A DNA stretch of 64,000 nt, from assembly GCF_026340655.1 (NCBI RefSeq), contig NZ_JAPEOZ010000001.1:1860001-1924000 (forward strand), given 5' to 3'. Positions within the stretch are counted from its first letter, which is position 1. Each line of letters begins with the position of its first letter. Under the pieces are notes generated by a model. It ran no database searches. It was not told the DNA's origin and was given only the letters and a program-made list of their open reading frames with translations. The stretch is from Streptomyces sp. NBC_01275 (GTDB taxonomy: Bacteria; Actinomycetota; Actinomycetes; Streptomycetales; Streptomycetaceae). Both the position numbers and the translations under genes were made by a program. This document shows, one piece after another, positions 31,572 to 41,933 of this stretch.

Positions 31572-34370
31572 ATGTCCTCTCTCATGTCGTCCCTCACGTC
31601 CTCCCTCACCTACGACCTCACGCTCGCCGGTCTGTCGGTCGGCAGCGCCGCCGCGCTCACCGGGATCGGGCTGGTCGTCACCTACCGGGCGACCGGCGTG
31701 CTCAACTTCGCGCACGGCGCGATCGCCATGGTGTGCGCCTACGCGCTGCGCCAGTGCGTGGTGGTGTGGGGCTGGCCGCCATGGCTCGCCGCGGTCGTCG
31801 TGCTGCTGTTCCTCGCCCCGGCCGTCGGCGTCGTGCTGGAACGGTTCGTCTTCCGTCCGCTCGCGGTGCTCGGCGGCGACCCGGCGCAGACCCTGGTCGC
31901 CTCGATCGGGGTGTTCGTGCTGCTGGTGGGCGGAGCCGCGCTGGTGTGGGGGCAGGGGGCGCGGGACGACGCGCCGGAGCTCGCGCCGGCCGATCCCTGG
32001 GGGCAGTTGACGGTCGTCGTCGTGCTGGCGGCCGGGGTCGGCGCCGTGATCCGCCGGACCCGGTTCGGGCGGGAGCTGCGGGCCGTGGTCGACGACCGGG
32101 GGCTGGCCGTGCTCGGCGGGATCGACGCGGACCGGGTGGCCGCGGCGGGCTGGGCGTTCGGCTCGTTCACGGCCGGTCTGACGGGCGTTCTGCTCGCGCC
32201 GTACGTGCGCCTGGACCCGTACGGGCTGCCGTTGCTGGTGATGGAGGTCGTGGCGGTCGCGGTGGCGGCCCGGATGCGGAGCCTGCCGGTCGCGGTCGCG
32301 GCGGCGCTGGGCATCGGGATCGCGCAGGCCCAGCTGACGCGGCTGCATCCGACGGGCTGGGGCGCGCCGCTGCTCCAGGCGGTCGGCGCGAACCTCTTCG
32401 TCGTGGCCCTGCTGGTCGCCGCGCTCGTCCTGCCCGGCGTCGGCGCGCGCGACGCGCTGCCGCGCCCGGCCACCGCGCGCGTGCCGACTCCGCCGGGCGC
32501 GTGGATCGTGGCCGCGGCGCTGTTCCTGCTCCCGCTGGGCTTCGCGGGCTCCGATCTGCACACGTCGGTGCAGGTTCCCGCCCTGGGCGTGATCCTGCTG
32601 TCCCTGGTGGTGGTCTCCGGCCGCGGCGGCCAGATCTCCCTCGGGCAGACGGCGTACGCGGGCCTGGGCGCCCTGTTCACCGCCCTGCTGGCGGCCGGCC
32701 GCTTCCCGGGCCTGCCCCGGCTGCCGGAACTGGCCGCGCTGGCCGTGGCGGTGCTCCTGGTGGCCCCGCTGGGCCTGCTCACCGGCTGGCCCGCGATCGG
32801 CCGCCACGGCCTGGCCCTCGCCCTGGCGACCTTCGCGGTCGGCGTCGGCGTGAGCCGCTTCGTCTTCGCCCAGCCGTACGCCACCTCCGGACTCGCCCTC
32901 GGCCGCCCCGCCGGCTTCGACGGGGACCGCGCCTACTACGTCCTGGAGCTGACCCTGCTGGCGGTCGCGCTGGCGGCGACGCGGGCGCTGCGCCGGGGCC
33001 GTACGGGCCGCGCCCTGGCGGCGATGCGGGACCACGAGTCGGGCGCGTCGGCGGCGGGCGTGGCCGTCCCCTCCCTGAAGCTCCTGGCCTTCGTCGCGGG
33101 GGCCGCGCTGGCCGCCCTCGGCGGCGCCCTGCTCGGCATGGGCCTGCGAGCCTTCGACGCCACCGCGTACGACCCCGTCCGCGGCCTGCTGTGGTTCGCG
33201 GCGGTGACGGTCCTGGGCGCCGACAGCACCATGGGCGCACTGGCCGCCGCGGCCCTCCTGGTGGGCCTGGACGCGGGGGCCCGGGGCGGAGCGGCGGCGG
33301 CGCTGGTGGGGGTGCTGGCAGTACTGGTGGGACGGTTCCCGGGAGGGCCGTACGAAGCGGTACGGCGGGCGGCCGAGGGAGCGCGGGCCCGGCAGAAGGG
33401 GGTGCTCACGCCCTTGGGGGCGAGGGTGCGGGGGAGGTTGGCCGGGGCTGGAGTCGGGGCTGAGTGGGCCGGGGCTGGAGCAGAAGCGGGGGCTGGGGCT
33501 GGAGTCAGAGCGGAGGGGGACGCTACGGCGGCCACCGCGCCGACCGCGCCCGCACCACCGGTCCCACCGACCCCGCCGGTCCAACCGACCCCACCGACCC
33601 GGTTGCCTCGACCGACCACACGCCCAAGGCCGACCGCCCCCGTCCTGACCGCCCGTCGCCTCCACGCGCGCTACGACGGCTTCACCGCTCTCGACGGGGT
33701 CGATCTCGTCGTCGGGCCCGGTCGGGTCGCCGCCGTGGTCGGGCCCAACGGCGCCGGCAAGAGCACCCTGTTCGACTGCCTCGCCGGAACCCTGCGTCCC
33801 GCGCGCGGGCATGTGCTCCTCGGGGACCGGGACATCACCCGGCTCCCCGCCCACGCCCGCACCCGGCTCGGCATCGCGCGGACCTTCCAGCAACTGGCCG
33901 TGTTCCCGTCGCTGACGGTCGCCGAGAACGTCCGGGTGGGCGCCGAGCAGGGCCGGATCGCCGACCCTGAGGCCGTGGAGCGGGCGTTGGCGCTGTTCGG
34001 CCTCGACGGGCCGGTCCGGGCGCTGCCCGCCGCCGGGCTGCCCACCGGCACACTGCGCCGGGTCGAGCTGGCCCGGGCCTACGCGGGCGGCCCGCGCGTG
34101 CTGCTGCTGGACGAGCCCGCCGCCGGTCTCGACACCGCCGAAGTGACCGCGCTGGCCCGGGTCCTGGGCGCACTGGCCGCCGACGGCGCCGCCCTGCTCG
34201 TCGTCGAGCACGACCTCGACCTGGTCGCGGGCCTCGCCGACGTCGTGCACGTCATGGCGGCGGGCCGGATCATCGCGTCGGGCCCGCCCGACCGCGTCCT
34301 GGAAGCAGTGGACGGCCTCGACGGCCTGGATGGCAGGGACGGCAGGGACGGCAGGGAGACCCCCGCATGA
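31572..34370 (+). CDS. Fused LivH-LivM-LivG ABC transporter (two permeases plus ATPase)
   Basis: A single 932-aa chain combining three proteins usually encoded separately. Residues 10-290 are a LivH/UrtB-type permease (TYRATGVLNFAHGAIAM). About 310-600 are a LivM/UrtC-type permease (VVSGRGGQISLGQTAYAGLG and AMRDHESGASAAGVAV). A Gly/Ala then Pro/Thr-rich linker spans about 615-695. Residues 698-920 are a LivG-type ATPase with Walker A GPNGAGKST (724-732), a degenerate signature (TGTLRRVELARAYA), Walker B VLLLDEPAAGL and switch histidine in VVEHDLDLV. The ATG 31572 follows GAGGG. The stop overlaps the next ATPase gene by four bases. The fusion fixes permease/ATPase stoichiometry. Confidence 0.85.
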   Translation: MSSLMSSLTSSLTYDLTLAGLSVGSAAALTGIGLVVTYRATGVLNFAHGAIAMVCAYALRQCVVVWGWPPWLAAVVVLLFLAPAVGVVLERFVFRPLAVLGGDPAQTLVASIGVFVLLVGGAALVWGQGARDDAPELAPADPWGQLTVVVVLAAGVGAVIRRTRFGRELRAVVDDRGLAVLGGIDADRVAAAGWAFGSFTAGLTGVLLAPYVRLDPYGLPLLVMEVVAVAVAARMRSLPVAVAAALGIGIAQAQLTRLHPTGWGAPLLQAVGANLFVVALLVAALVLPGVGARDALPRPATARVPTPPGAWIVAAALFLLPLGFAGSDLHTSVQVPALGVILLSLVVVSGRGGQISLGQTAYAGLGALFTALLAAGRFPGLPRLPELAALAVAVLLVAPLGLLTGWPAIGRHGLALALATFAVGVGVSRFVFAQPYATSGLALGRPAGFDGDRAYYVLELTLLAVALAATRALRRGRTGRALAAMRDHESGASAAGVAVPSLKLLAFVAGAALAALGGALLGMGLRAFDATAYDPVRGLLWFAAVTVLGADSTMGALAAAALLVGLDAGARGGAAAALVGVLAVLVGRFPGGPYEAVRRAAEGARARQKGVLTPLGARVRGRLAGAGVGAEWAGAGAEAGAGAGVRAEGDATAATAPTAPAPPVPPTPPVQPTPPTRLPRPTTRPRPTAPVLTARRLHARYDGFTALDGVDLVVGPGRVAAVVGPNGAGKSTLFDCLAGTLRPARGHVLLGDRDITRLPAHARTRLGIARTFQQLAVFPSLTVAENVRVGAEQGRIADPEAVERALALFGLDGPVRALPAAGLPTGTLRRVELARAYAGGPRVLLLDEPAAGLDTAEVTALARVLGALAADGAALLVVEHDLDLVAGLADVVHVMAAGRIIASGPPDRVLEAVDGLDGLDGRDGRDGRETPA

Positions 34371-35038
34371 CGATCGCCCTACGGCACGCACGCGTGCGCT
34401 ACGGCCCCCTGGAGGCCCTGCACGGCGTCACCCTCGCCGCCCCCTCCCCCGGCCTCACCGTCCTGCTGGGCCGCAACGGCTCCGGCCGTACGACGGTGCT
34501 GCGGGCGCTCGCCGGGGCGGTGCCGCTGTCCGGGGGCGCGGTGGTGTGGGACGGGACGGAGGTGACGAGGATGCCCGCGTTCGAGCGGGCGCGGCGCGGG
34601 CTGTGCCTGGTTCCCGAGCGGCGGGCGGTGTTCGGCTCGCTGACCGTGCGGGAGAACCTCGAACTGGCGGGTCCCGACTGCGACTCCGTCCTGGCGGCCT
34701 ACCCGCAGCTGCGGCCGCTGCTCGCCCGCCGCGCCGGCACGCTCTCCGGCGGTGAGCAGCGGATGCTCGCCCTCTCCCGCGCCCTGCGGGCACACGCGCG
34801 CGTGGTGCTCGTCGACGAGCCCGCGCAGGGCATGTCCCCGGCGGTCGCCGCCCGGACCTACGACCTGCTGGCCTCGCTCGACGCGTGCGTGGTCGTCGCC
34901 GAGCAGCGGCTGCCGCCCGCGCTGCGCGGCCGTAGGGCCTTCGTGCACGAACTGCGGCGCGGCGCGGTCGTGTTCAGCGGCGAGGCGGGCGAGTGGGCGG
35001 CCCGGGCGGGGCGCCCGTCACCGCGGGGCGGCCGGTGA
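34367..35038 (+). CDS. LivF-type ABC ATPase with Arg in the P-loop
   Basis: A 223-aa ATPase, the second nucleotide-binding subunit for the fused transporter (ATGA overlap with it). It has the LivF pattern YGPLEALHGVTL, signature LSGGEQRMLALSRAL, Walker B VVLVDEPAQGM and the EQ pair in place of the switch His, as usual for LivF. Walker A is GRNGSGRTT (35-43): Arg41 replaces the nearly invariant lysine. If real, this subunit may bind but hardly hydrolyse ATP, with hydrolysis carried by the LivG domain of the fusion. The length is slightly short for LivF. Confidence 0.85.
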   Translation: MTIALRHARVRYGPLEALHGVTLAAPSPGLTVLLGRNGSGRTTVLRALAGAVPLSGGAVVWDGTEVTRMPAFERARRGLCLVPERRAVFGSLTVRENLELAGPDCDSVLAAYPQLRPLLARRAGTLSGGEQRMLALSRALRAHARVVLVDEPAQGMSPAVAARTYDLLASLDACVVVAEQRLPPALRGRRAFVHELRRGAVVFSGEAGEWAARAGRPSPRGGR

Positions 35039-35093
35039 CAGCGGGGCCCCACCGTCACAGGCCGCCAGGCGCGGCCCGGGCCGCCCGGTCCGC

Positions 35094-36319
<1,226 letters not shown>

Positions 36320-37102
36320 GTGCCGCGCATGCTCGACGTCAGCGACGAGGTACGTGCCGAGATCGGCGACGAAGAAGCCGACCGGCTGCTCGCCGGAGAG
36401 AACGCCCCGGGCAGTTACGACTGCACGTCCTGCCGCACCCCGGGCGACTCCGAGCACGAGCGCACCAGCACCGTCCTGTTCATCGGGGACGAGACCGCCG
36501 TCCTCGCCTTCGCCCACGCCACCTGTCTGCCCTCGCAGATCGTCCAGGTCACCGAGGAGCAGCTGCAGGGCGCGGTCCGCTCGATCAGCGGCGACACGGT
36601 CGACCTGGACCCCGACAAGGTCGTGCCCGAGCAGGCCGTGCTCGGCGTGACCAGCGGACTCATCCTGATCGCCGGGGAGTTGCACCCGGCCCTGGTCGTC
36701 GAGCCGACCGCGCCCATCGTGCGGCCCGGCGCGACCGGCGCCGGCGACGACTTCCTGCCACTGCTCATCGAGCAGGGCTTCATGCCGCTGTCCGAGCTGT
36801 CCGAGGTGCCGCCGGTGCAGCACGGCTGGTCCGTGCTGCTGGCGATGGGGCAGCTGCACGCGGTGCTCCAGCCGTCGGCGAACGGCGGGCAGCCGGTCGC
36901 CTGGTGGCAGGCGCACCAGCCGCTCCAGGTGACGGAGGGGTGGCGGGCCGCCGCCAACAAGCACCAGCAGGTGCTGATGTTCGCCGCGCCGGTGGGCTCC
37001 ATCGGGCGTCAGCCCCGGGAGGACCTGCTGCGCGACGCACTGGACAAGGCCGCCGCCAACGGGCAGTTGGTCGGGGCCGCGATGCCCCTCGCCGGAACCT
37101 GA
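36320..37102 (+). CDS. Hypothetical protein, 260 aa, single CxxC
   Basis: Not recognised. The product is soluble, starting at GTG 36320 (VPRMLDVSDEVRAEIGDEEA) with GAGGGAG seven bases upstream; ATG 36329 is an alternative. CTSCRTPGDSEHERTST near residue 36 contains one CxxC, followed by VLFIGDETAVLAFAHATCLP. The later part has two similar-looking beta-rich sections (ILIAGELHPALVVEPT and VLLAMGQLHAVLQPSA), possibly a duplicated fold. No membrane segment. Several repeats follow the stop. It is likely a conserved Streptomyces protein of unknown role. Confidence 0.72.
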   Translation: MPRMLDVSDEVRAEIGDEEADRLLAGENAPGSYDCTSCRTPGDSEHERTSTVLFIGDETAVLAFAHATCLPSQIVQVTEEQLQGAVRSISGDTVDLDPDKVVPEQAVLGVTSGLILIAGELHPALVVEPTAPIVRPGATGAGDDFLPLLIEQGFMPLSELSEVPPVQHGWSVLLAMGQLHAVLQPSANGGQPVAWWQAHQPLQVTEGWRAAANKHQQVLMFAAPVGSIGRQPREDLLRDALDKAAANGQLVGAAMPLAGT

Positions 37103-37115
37103 GCGCACCTCGGAA

Positions 37116-37163
37116 CAGATCCCAGGACAGATCCCAGGACAGGTCTCAGGACCTGTCCCAGGA
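37116..37163. repeat. Four tandem 12-bp repeats with internal hairpin
   Basis: Units CAGATCCCAGGA (37116, 37128), CAGGTCTCAGGA (37140) and CCTGTCCCAGGA (37152) follow one another directly. Units 3 and 4 diverge so that GGACAGGTC (37137-37145) pairs with GACCTGTCC (37150-37158), a 9-bp stem with a 4-base loop, possibly the terminator of the 36320 gene. Confidence 0.8.
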
Positions 37164-37215
37164 CGGGCGGGCCGTCCAGCCGCATCCCATCCCGTGCAGG
37201 GTCGTTTGGACATAC

Positions 37216-37620
37216 GTGCACACCTACGACGTTCCCCGCCGCCAGGCCTACCAGCCGATCCCGTCCGCGCGACCGGCTCAGGATCCCCAGGGCGGCCCAT
37301 CGGCCACGCCGATCTACGACGCGCTCTACGCCGAGTACGTCAAGACGTTCCGCTCGCTGCCGGGCGACCGCAGCGGCGAGGACGACCTGGGGTTCACCGC
37401 TTTCGGGAACATCCCGCACCCCACGGGCTCGTACAACGGCCACCGGCCGGGGTCGTTCAGCAGCTCGTACAGCGCCTACAGCGCGGGCGCGCAGAGCGCA
37501 CGGCACGGGACCGGACAGCAGTCGCAGTGGCAGCGGGTCGGGCAGATCGGCCAGCAGCACACGCCCACCACGATGGTCCCGGTCCCGGCGGCGCTCCCGC
37601 CGGGCCGAAGGGGCTTCTGA
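37216..37620 (+). CDS. Hypothetical protein, 134 aa, Ser/Gln-rich C-terminus
   Basis: Start taken as GTG 37216 (VHTYDVPRRQAYQPIP); the ribosome site is weak (TTTGGAC). A short ordered core, TPIYDALYAEYVKTFRSLPG, followed by EDDLGFTAFGNIPHPTG, gives way to a low-complexity Ser/Tyr/Gln tail ending ALPPGRRGF. No known domain or membrane segment. It is separated from der by two terminator hairpins. Its core looks conserved rather than random, so it is probably a real gene. Confidence 0.65.
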   Translation: MHTYDVPRRQAYQPIPSARPAQDPQGGPSATPIYDALYAEYVKTFRSLPGDRSGEDDLGFTAFGNIPHPTGSYNGHRPGSFSSSYSAYSAGAQSARHGTGQQSQWQRVGQIGQQHTPTTMVPVPAALPPGRRGF

Positions 37621-37696
37621 GCCCGGCCGGTTCCTGACCCGGCCGGGCCGACACGGCTGGAGGGCGGCGCCCCCCGCGGGCGCCGCCCTCCAGCCG
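37621..37696. terminator. Tandem terminator hairpins between the hypothetical gene and der
   Basis: Two hairpins: GCCCGGCCGG (37621-37630) with CCGGCCGGGC (37639-37648), 10 bp, and a perfect 18-bp stem 37654-37671 with 37679-37696 (core GGAGGGCGGCGCC). They separate convergent genes and can serve both directions. Confidence 0.82.
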
Positions 37697-37727
37697 TCTG
37701 TCGTCTGTCGTGTCGCTTCCTGCTCGG

Positions 37728-39209
37728 CTACTTCTTCTTGTTGCCGCGCTTCTCGCGCACCCGCACCGAGATATGGATCGGCGTGCCCTCGAAGCCGAAC
37801 TCCTCGCGCAGCCGGCGCTCGATGAAGCGCCGGTAGCCCGCCTCGATGAAGCCGGAGGCGAAGAGCACGAACCGCGGCGGCTTGGTGCCGGCCTGGGTGC
37901 CGAAGAGGATGCGCGGCTGCTTGCCGCCCCGGACGGGGTGCGGGTGGGCGGCGACCAGCTCGCCGAGGAAGGCGTTGAGGCGGCCCGTCGGGACGCGGGT
38001 CTCCCAGCCGGCCAGGGCGGTCTCGATCGCCGGGACCAGCTTCTCCATATGGCGGCCGGTGCGCGCCGAGACGTTCACCCGGGGCGCCCAGGCGACCTGG
38101 GCGAACTCGGTCTCGATCTCCCGCTCCAGGTAGTAGCGGCGCTCCTCGTCGAGGGTGTCCCACTTGTTGTAGGCGATGACGAGGGCGCGGCCCGCGTCCA
38201 CCGCCATGGTGACGATGCGCTGGTCCTGGACCGAGATGGACTCCGAGGCGTCGACCAGGATGACCGCCACCTCGGCCTTCTCGACGGCGGCCGCGGTGCG
38301 CAGCGAGGCGTAGTAGTCGGCGCCCTGCTGGAGGTGGACGCGCTTGCGGATGCCTGCCGTGTCGACGAACTTCCAGATCACGCCGCCGAGTTCGATCAGC
38401 TCGTCGACCGGGTCGCGGGTGGTGCCCGCGATCTCGTTGACGACGACCCGCTCCTCGTTCGCCACCTTGTTCAGCAGCGAGGACTTTCCGACGTTCGGAC
38501 GGCCGATCAGGGCGATGCGGCGCGGGCCGCCGGTCACCGTGCCGAAGGTCTGCTCGGGGGCCTCCGGCAGCGCCTCCAGGACGGCGTCCAGCATGTCGCC
38601 GGTGCCGCGGCCGTGCAGGGCGGAGACCGGGTGCGGCTCGCCGAGGCCCAGGGACCACAGGTAGGCCGCGTCGGCCTCGGCGCTCGGGCCGTCGACCTTG
38701 TTGGCGGCCAGCACGACCGGCTTGCCGGCCTTGCGCAGCAGCCGGACGACGGCCTCGTCGGTGTCGGTCGCGCCGACCTTGGCGTCGACGACGAACACGA
38801 CGGCGTCGGCGGCCTCGATCGCGTACTCGGCCTGCGCGGCCACGGAGGCGTCGATGCCGAGCACGTCCTGCTCCCAGCCGCCGGTGTCGACGACCTTGAA
38901 GCGGCGGCCCGCCCACTCGGCCTCGTAGGTGACGCGGTCACGGGTGACGCCGGGCTTGTCCTCGACGACGGCCTCGCGGCGGCCGATGATCCGGTTCACC
39001 AGGGTCGACTTGCCGACGTTCGGACGGCCGACGACGGCGAGCACGGGCAGCGGCCCGTGCCCGGCGGCCTCGATCGCGCCCTCGACGTCCTCGACGTCGA
39101 AGCCCTCTACGGCGGCGAGCTCCATGAACTCCGCGTACTCGGCGTCGCCGAGCGCCCCGTGATCGTGCTCGTGCTCGGCCGAGCCGTCGGGCTGGATGTG
39201 GTCGTTCAT
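37728..39209 (-). CDS. der: Ribosome-assembly GTPase Der (EngA)
   Basis: A 493-aa double-GTPase needed for 50S subunit assembly. The start is ATG 39209 ([18 protein letters not shown]), with GAGG upstream; the acidic N-terminal extension (1-55) is typical of actinobacterial Der. G-domain 1: [23 protein letters not shown]-domain 2: [23 protein letters not shown]. The C-terminal KH-like domain ends with a Lys/Arg-rich tail (REKRGNKKK) for rRNA contact. It follows plsC and cmk in the same direction; the cmk-plsC-der order is a common actinobacterial operon. A strong terminator follows. Confidence 0.95.
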   Translation of the reverse strand: MNDHIQPDGSAEHEHDHGALGDAEYAEFMELAAVEGFDVEDVEGAIEAAGHGPLPVLAVVGRPNVGKSTLVNRIIGRREAVVEDKPGVTRDRVTYEAEWAGRRFKVVDTGGWEQDVLGIDASVAAQAEYAIEAADAVVFVVDAKVGATDTDEAVVRLLRKAGKPVVLAANKVDGPSAEADAAYLWSLGLGEPHPVSALHGRGTGDMLDAVLEALPEAPEQTFGTVTGGPRRIALIGRPNVGKSSLLNKVANEERVVVNEIAGTTRDPVDELIELGGVIWKFVDTAGIRKRVHLQQGADYYASLRTAAAVEKAEVAVILVDASESISVQDQRIVTMAVDAGRALVIAYNKWDTLDEERRYYLEREIETEFAQVAWAPRVNVSARTGRHMEKLVPAIETALAGWETRVPTGRLNAFLGELVAAHPHPVRGGKQPRILFGTQAGTKPPRFVLFASGFIEAGYRRFIERRLREEFGFEGTPIHISVRVREKRGNKKK

Positions 39210-39315
39210 GAAGTCCGTACCTCGTAGTTCATCGTGGTGATCGGTGGACAACCTGACAGGTTCCAGGTGATCCACTACTAAGTGTCGCCCAGCGCCCGTG
39301 AGGACGCCCGGCGTT

Positions 39316-39966
39316 TTACCGGCGGCCGGTGAGCCGCCTGGCGTTCTCCAGGTGTGCGGAGAGCTGCTTCTGAATGCGTTCGGTGGCCTCGTCCAGCGCC
39401 TTGCGGGTCCGCCGTCCGCTGCCGTCGCCCGCGTCGAACGGGTCGCCGAAGACGACGTCGACCCGGGAGCGCAGCGGGGGCAGCGCCTTTATCAACCGTC
39501 CGCGCCGCTCGGAGCTTCCCAGCACGGCCACGGGGACGATCGGCGCCCCGCTGCGTACGGCGAAGTAGGCGAGCCCCGCGCGCAGGGCGGCGAAATCGCC
39601 CTCGCCCCGGGAGCCCTCCGGGAAGATCCCGAGGACCCCGCCGTTCTGCAGCACGCCCAGCGCGCGGGTGATCGCCGTGCGGTCGGTGCTGTCGCGGTCG
39701 ACCTTGATCTGGCCGACGCGGTTCATGAACGGGCCGAGCGGTCCGACGAACGCCTCCTTCTTGACCAGGAAGTGCGACGCACGGGGCGCCACACCGATGA
39801 CCATCGGGCCGTCGACGTTGTGCGAGTGGTTGACCGCGAGGATCACCGGCCCGTTCACGGGCACCCGCCAGGCGCCCAGCACACGCGGCTTCCACAGCCC
39901 GTACATCAGGCCGACGCCGATGCGCCGTCCCACCTCCGCGCCCCTCTCCGAGGGCAGTTCGCTCAC
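39316..39966 (-). CDS. 1-acylglycerol-3-phosphate acyltransferase (PlsC family)
   Basis: A 216-aa membrane-associated lysophospholipid acyltransferase. The HX4D catalytic motif is in [10 protein letters not shown], and the substrate-binding motifs FPEGSRGEG and [10 protein letters not shown] follow. One N-terminal hydrophobic patch fits interfacial membrane binding. The start is GTG 39966 overlapping the cmk stop (GTGA), so it is translated with cmk; der begins 107 bases on. It probably contributes to phosphatidic acid synthesis or remodelling; acyl specificity is unknown. Confidence 0.9.
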   Translation of the reverse strand: MSELPSERGAEVGRRIGVGLMYGLWKPRVLGAWRVPVNGPVILAVNHSHNVDGPMVIGVAPRASHFLVKKEAFVGPLGPFMNRVGQIKVDRDSTDRTAITRALGVLQNGGVLGIFPEGSRGEGDFAALRAGLAYFAVRSGAPIVPVAVLGSSERRGRLIKALPPLRSRVDVVFGDPFDAGDGSGRRTRKALDEATERIQKQLSAHLENARRLTGRR

Positions 39967-40649
39967 TTTCCGGCCCGCTTCTCCTCGACGAGGGTGACGA
40001 CGCACTCGATGACCTGCGCCAGCGTCAGCTCGGTGGTGTCCACCTCGACGGCGTCGTCCGCCTTGGCCAGGGGGGAGGTCTTGCGGGAGGAGTCGGCCGT
40101 GTCCCGCTTGATCAGCGCCTCCCGGGTGGCCTGCACGTCCGCGCCGTTCAGCTCGCCGCTGCGGCGGGCCGCGCGGGCCTCCGGGGAGGCGGTGAGGAAG
40201 ATCTTCAGGTCGGCGTCGGGAAGGACGGTCGTGCCGATGTCCCGGCCCTCGACGACGATGCCCAGCTCCGCGGAGGCCGCCAGCGAGCGCTGCAGCTCGG
40301 TGATCCGGGCCCGCACCTCCGCCACCGCGCTCACCGCGCTGACCTTGGAGGTCACGTCCTGGGTGCGGATCGGACCGGCCACGTCGACGCCGTCGACCTC
40401 GATCGTCGGGTTCGCCGGGTCGGTGCCGGAGACGATCTCCGGCTTCCCGGCGACGGCGGCGATCGCCGTGGGGTCGTCGATGTCGATCCCGTTGCTCACC
40501 ATCCACCACGTGATCGCCCGGTACTGGGCGCCGGTGTCCAGGTAGCTCAGCCCGAGCTGGCCGGCCACGGCCTTGGACGTGCTCGACTTGCCCGTGCCGG
40601 AGGGGCCGTCGATGGCGACAATCACGGGCTGGGCGGCGCCGTTTTCCAC
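39963..40649 (-). CDS. cmk: Cytidylate kinase
   Basis: A 228-aa CMP/dCMP kinase of pyrimidine nucleotide metabolism. The P-loop GPSGTGKSS lies near residues 15-23, followed by LGLSYLDTGAQYRAITWWMV, the CMP-binding insert and GIVVEGRDIGTTVLPDADLK with the conserved Arg-Asp. The lid contains RRSGELNGADVQATREALIK. The start is GTG 40649 with AAGG about ten bases upstream. It overlaps plsC. It forms a unit with plsC and der; a 28-bp palindrome upstream separates it from aroH-tyrA. Confidence 0.94.
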   Translation of the reverse strand: MENGAAQPVIVAIDGPSGTGKSSTSKAVAGQLGLSYLDTGAQYRAITWWMVSNGIDIDDPTAIAAVAGKPEIVSGTDPANPTIEVDGVDVAGPIRTQDVTSKVSAVSAVAEVRARITELQRSLAASAELGIVVEGRDIGTTVLPDADLKIFLTASPEARAARRSGELNGADVQATREALIKRDTADSSRKTSPLAKADDAVEVDTTELTLAQVIECVVTLVEEKRAGK

Positions 40650-40681
40650 GGGGGGACACCTTCCTGGTGCGAGGCGGTGGA

Positions 40682-40709
40682 TGTGCGGGGCGCGATCGCG
40701 CCCCGCACA
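40682..40709. terminator. 28-bp perfect palindrome after tyrA
   Basis: TGTGCGGGGCGCGA and its exact complement meet with no spacer, giving a fully palindromic 28-bp site. It lies 138 bases after the tyrA stop and only 32 bases before the cmk start, so it may terminate the aroH-tyrA transcript, or act as an operator for cmk. Confidence 0.55.
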
Positions 40710-40847
40710 AGGTTACCGGGCACAGCTCACTCGTCTGGCCGCGCGTCGACGGCACGGCGCCTCTCGACGCCGGTTCGGATGACTCGGCCTGGGAACGGCA
40801 GCCCCCGGCGACGCCCACACCGGCGCCGGGCACCCGGGAAAACGCGG

Positions 40848-41933
40848 CTACTGCCGAATCGCCCACCCTCGCTCACCCAACGCCGCCGACAACACCGCCG
40901 CCGACTTCGGCTCGACCATCAACTGCACCAGCCCCGCCTGCTGCCCCGTCGCATGCTCGATGCGCACGTCCTCGATGTTGACCCCGGCCCGCCCCGCGTC
41001 CGCGAAGATCCGGGCCAGCTGCCCCGGCTGGTCGTCGATCAGCACCGCGACGACCTCGTACACCCGCGGAGCCGTCCCGTGCTTGCCGGGGACCCGGACC
41101 TGTCCGGCGTTGCCCCGGCGCAGGACGTCCTCGACCCCGTCGGCCCCCGCGCGGCGCTTGGCCTCGTCGGAGGACTGCAGGGCGCGCAGCGCCTGGACGG
41201 TCTCCTCCAGGTCGCCGGCGACGTCGGTGAGCAGGTCGGCGACCGGCCCGGGGTTCGCGGACAGGATGTCGATCCACATCCGGGGGTCGGACGCGGCGAT
41301 CCGGGTCACGTCCCGGATGCCCTGCCCGCACAGCCGTACGGCGGCCTCCTCGGCGTGCTCCAGGCGCGCGGCGACCATGCTGGAGACCAGATGGGGCATG
41401 TGGGAGACCAGGGCGACCGCACGGTCGTGGGCGTCGGCGTCCATCACGACCGGCACGGCCCGGCAGTGCGAGACCAGCTCCAGGCCGAGGTTCAGCACCT
41501 CGGTGTCGGTGTCCCGGGTGGGGGTGAGGACCCAGGGTCGGCCCTCGAACAGATCGCCGGTGGCGGCCAGCGGCCCGGACTTCTCCCGACCGGACATGGG
41601 GTGCGTGCCGAGGTACGCCGACAGGTCGAGGCCGAGCGCCTCCAGCTCACGGCGCGGGCCGCCCTTGACGCTGGCCACGTCGAGGTAGCCGCGGGCCACG
41701 CCCCTGCGCATGGCGTCGGCGAGCACCGCGGCCACATGGGCGGGCGGGGCGGCGACGATCGCGAGGTCCACGGGGCCGTCGGGGGCCTCGTCGGCGCCGG
41801 CGCCGAGCGCGGCCGCCGTACGGGCCTGTCCGGGGTCGTGGTCCTCCAGATGGACGACGACGCCCCGCTGGACGAGGGCCAGGGCGGCCGATGTGCCGAT
41901 GAGCCCGGTTCCGATGACGAGGGCGGTCCTCAC
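40848..41933 (-). CDS. tyrA: Prephenate dehydrogenase with ACT domain
   Basis: A 361-aa enzyme of tyrosine biosynthesis. The NAD(P) fold begins ALVIGTGLIGTSAALAL (4-20). The catalytic region includes LGTHPMSGREKSGP with the conserved His and Arg-Glu, and MDADAHDRAVALVSHMPHL. A C-terminal ACT domain (YEVVAVLIDDQPGQLARIFA, NIEDVRIEH) should mediate feedback by an aromatic amino acid. The start is GTG 41933 overlapping the aroH stop. It converts prephenate, the product of the adjacent chorismate mutase, to 4-hydroxyphenylpyruvate. Confidence 0.93.
   Translation of the reverse strand: MRTALVIGTGLIGTSAALALVQRGVVVHLEDHDPGQARTAAALGAGADEAPDGPVDLAIVAAPPAHVAAVLADAMRRGVARGYLDVASVKGGPRRELEALGLDLSAYLGTHPMSGREKSGPLAATGDLFEGRPWVLTPTRDTDTEVLNLGLELVSHCRAVPVVMDADAHDRAVALVSHMPHLVSSMVAARLEHAEEAAVRLCGQGIRDVTRIAASDPRMWIDILSANPGPVADLLTDVAGDLEETVQALRALQSSDEAKRRAGADGVEDVLRRGNAGQVRVPGKHGTAPRVYEVVAVLIDDQPGQLARIFADAGRAGVNIEDVRIEHATGQQAGLVQLMVEPKSAAVLSAALGERGWAIRQ

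Noticed and set aside
31398..34391. 997-codon minus-strand ORF opposite the fused transporter
   Set aside because: Arg/Gln/His-rich without motifs; mirror of the real gene.
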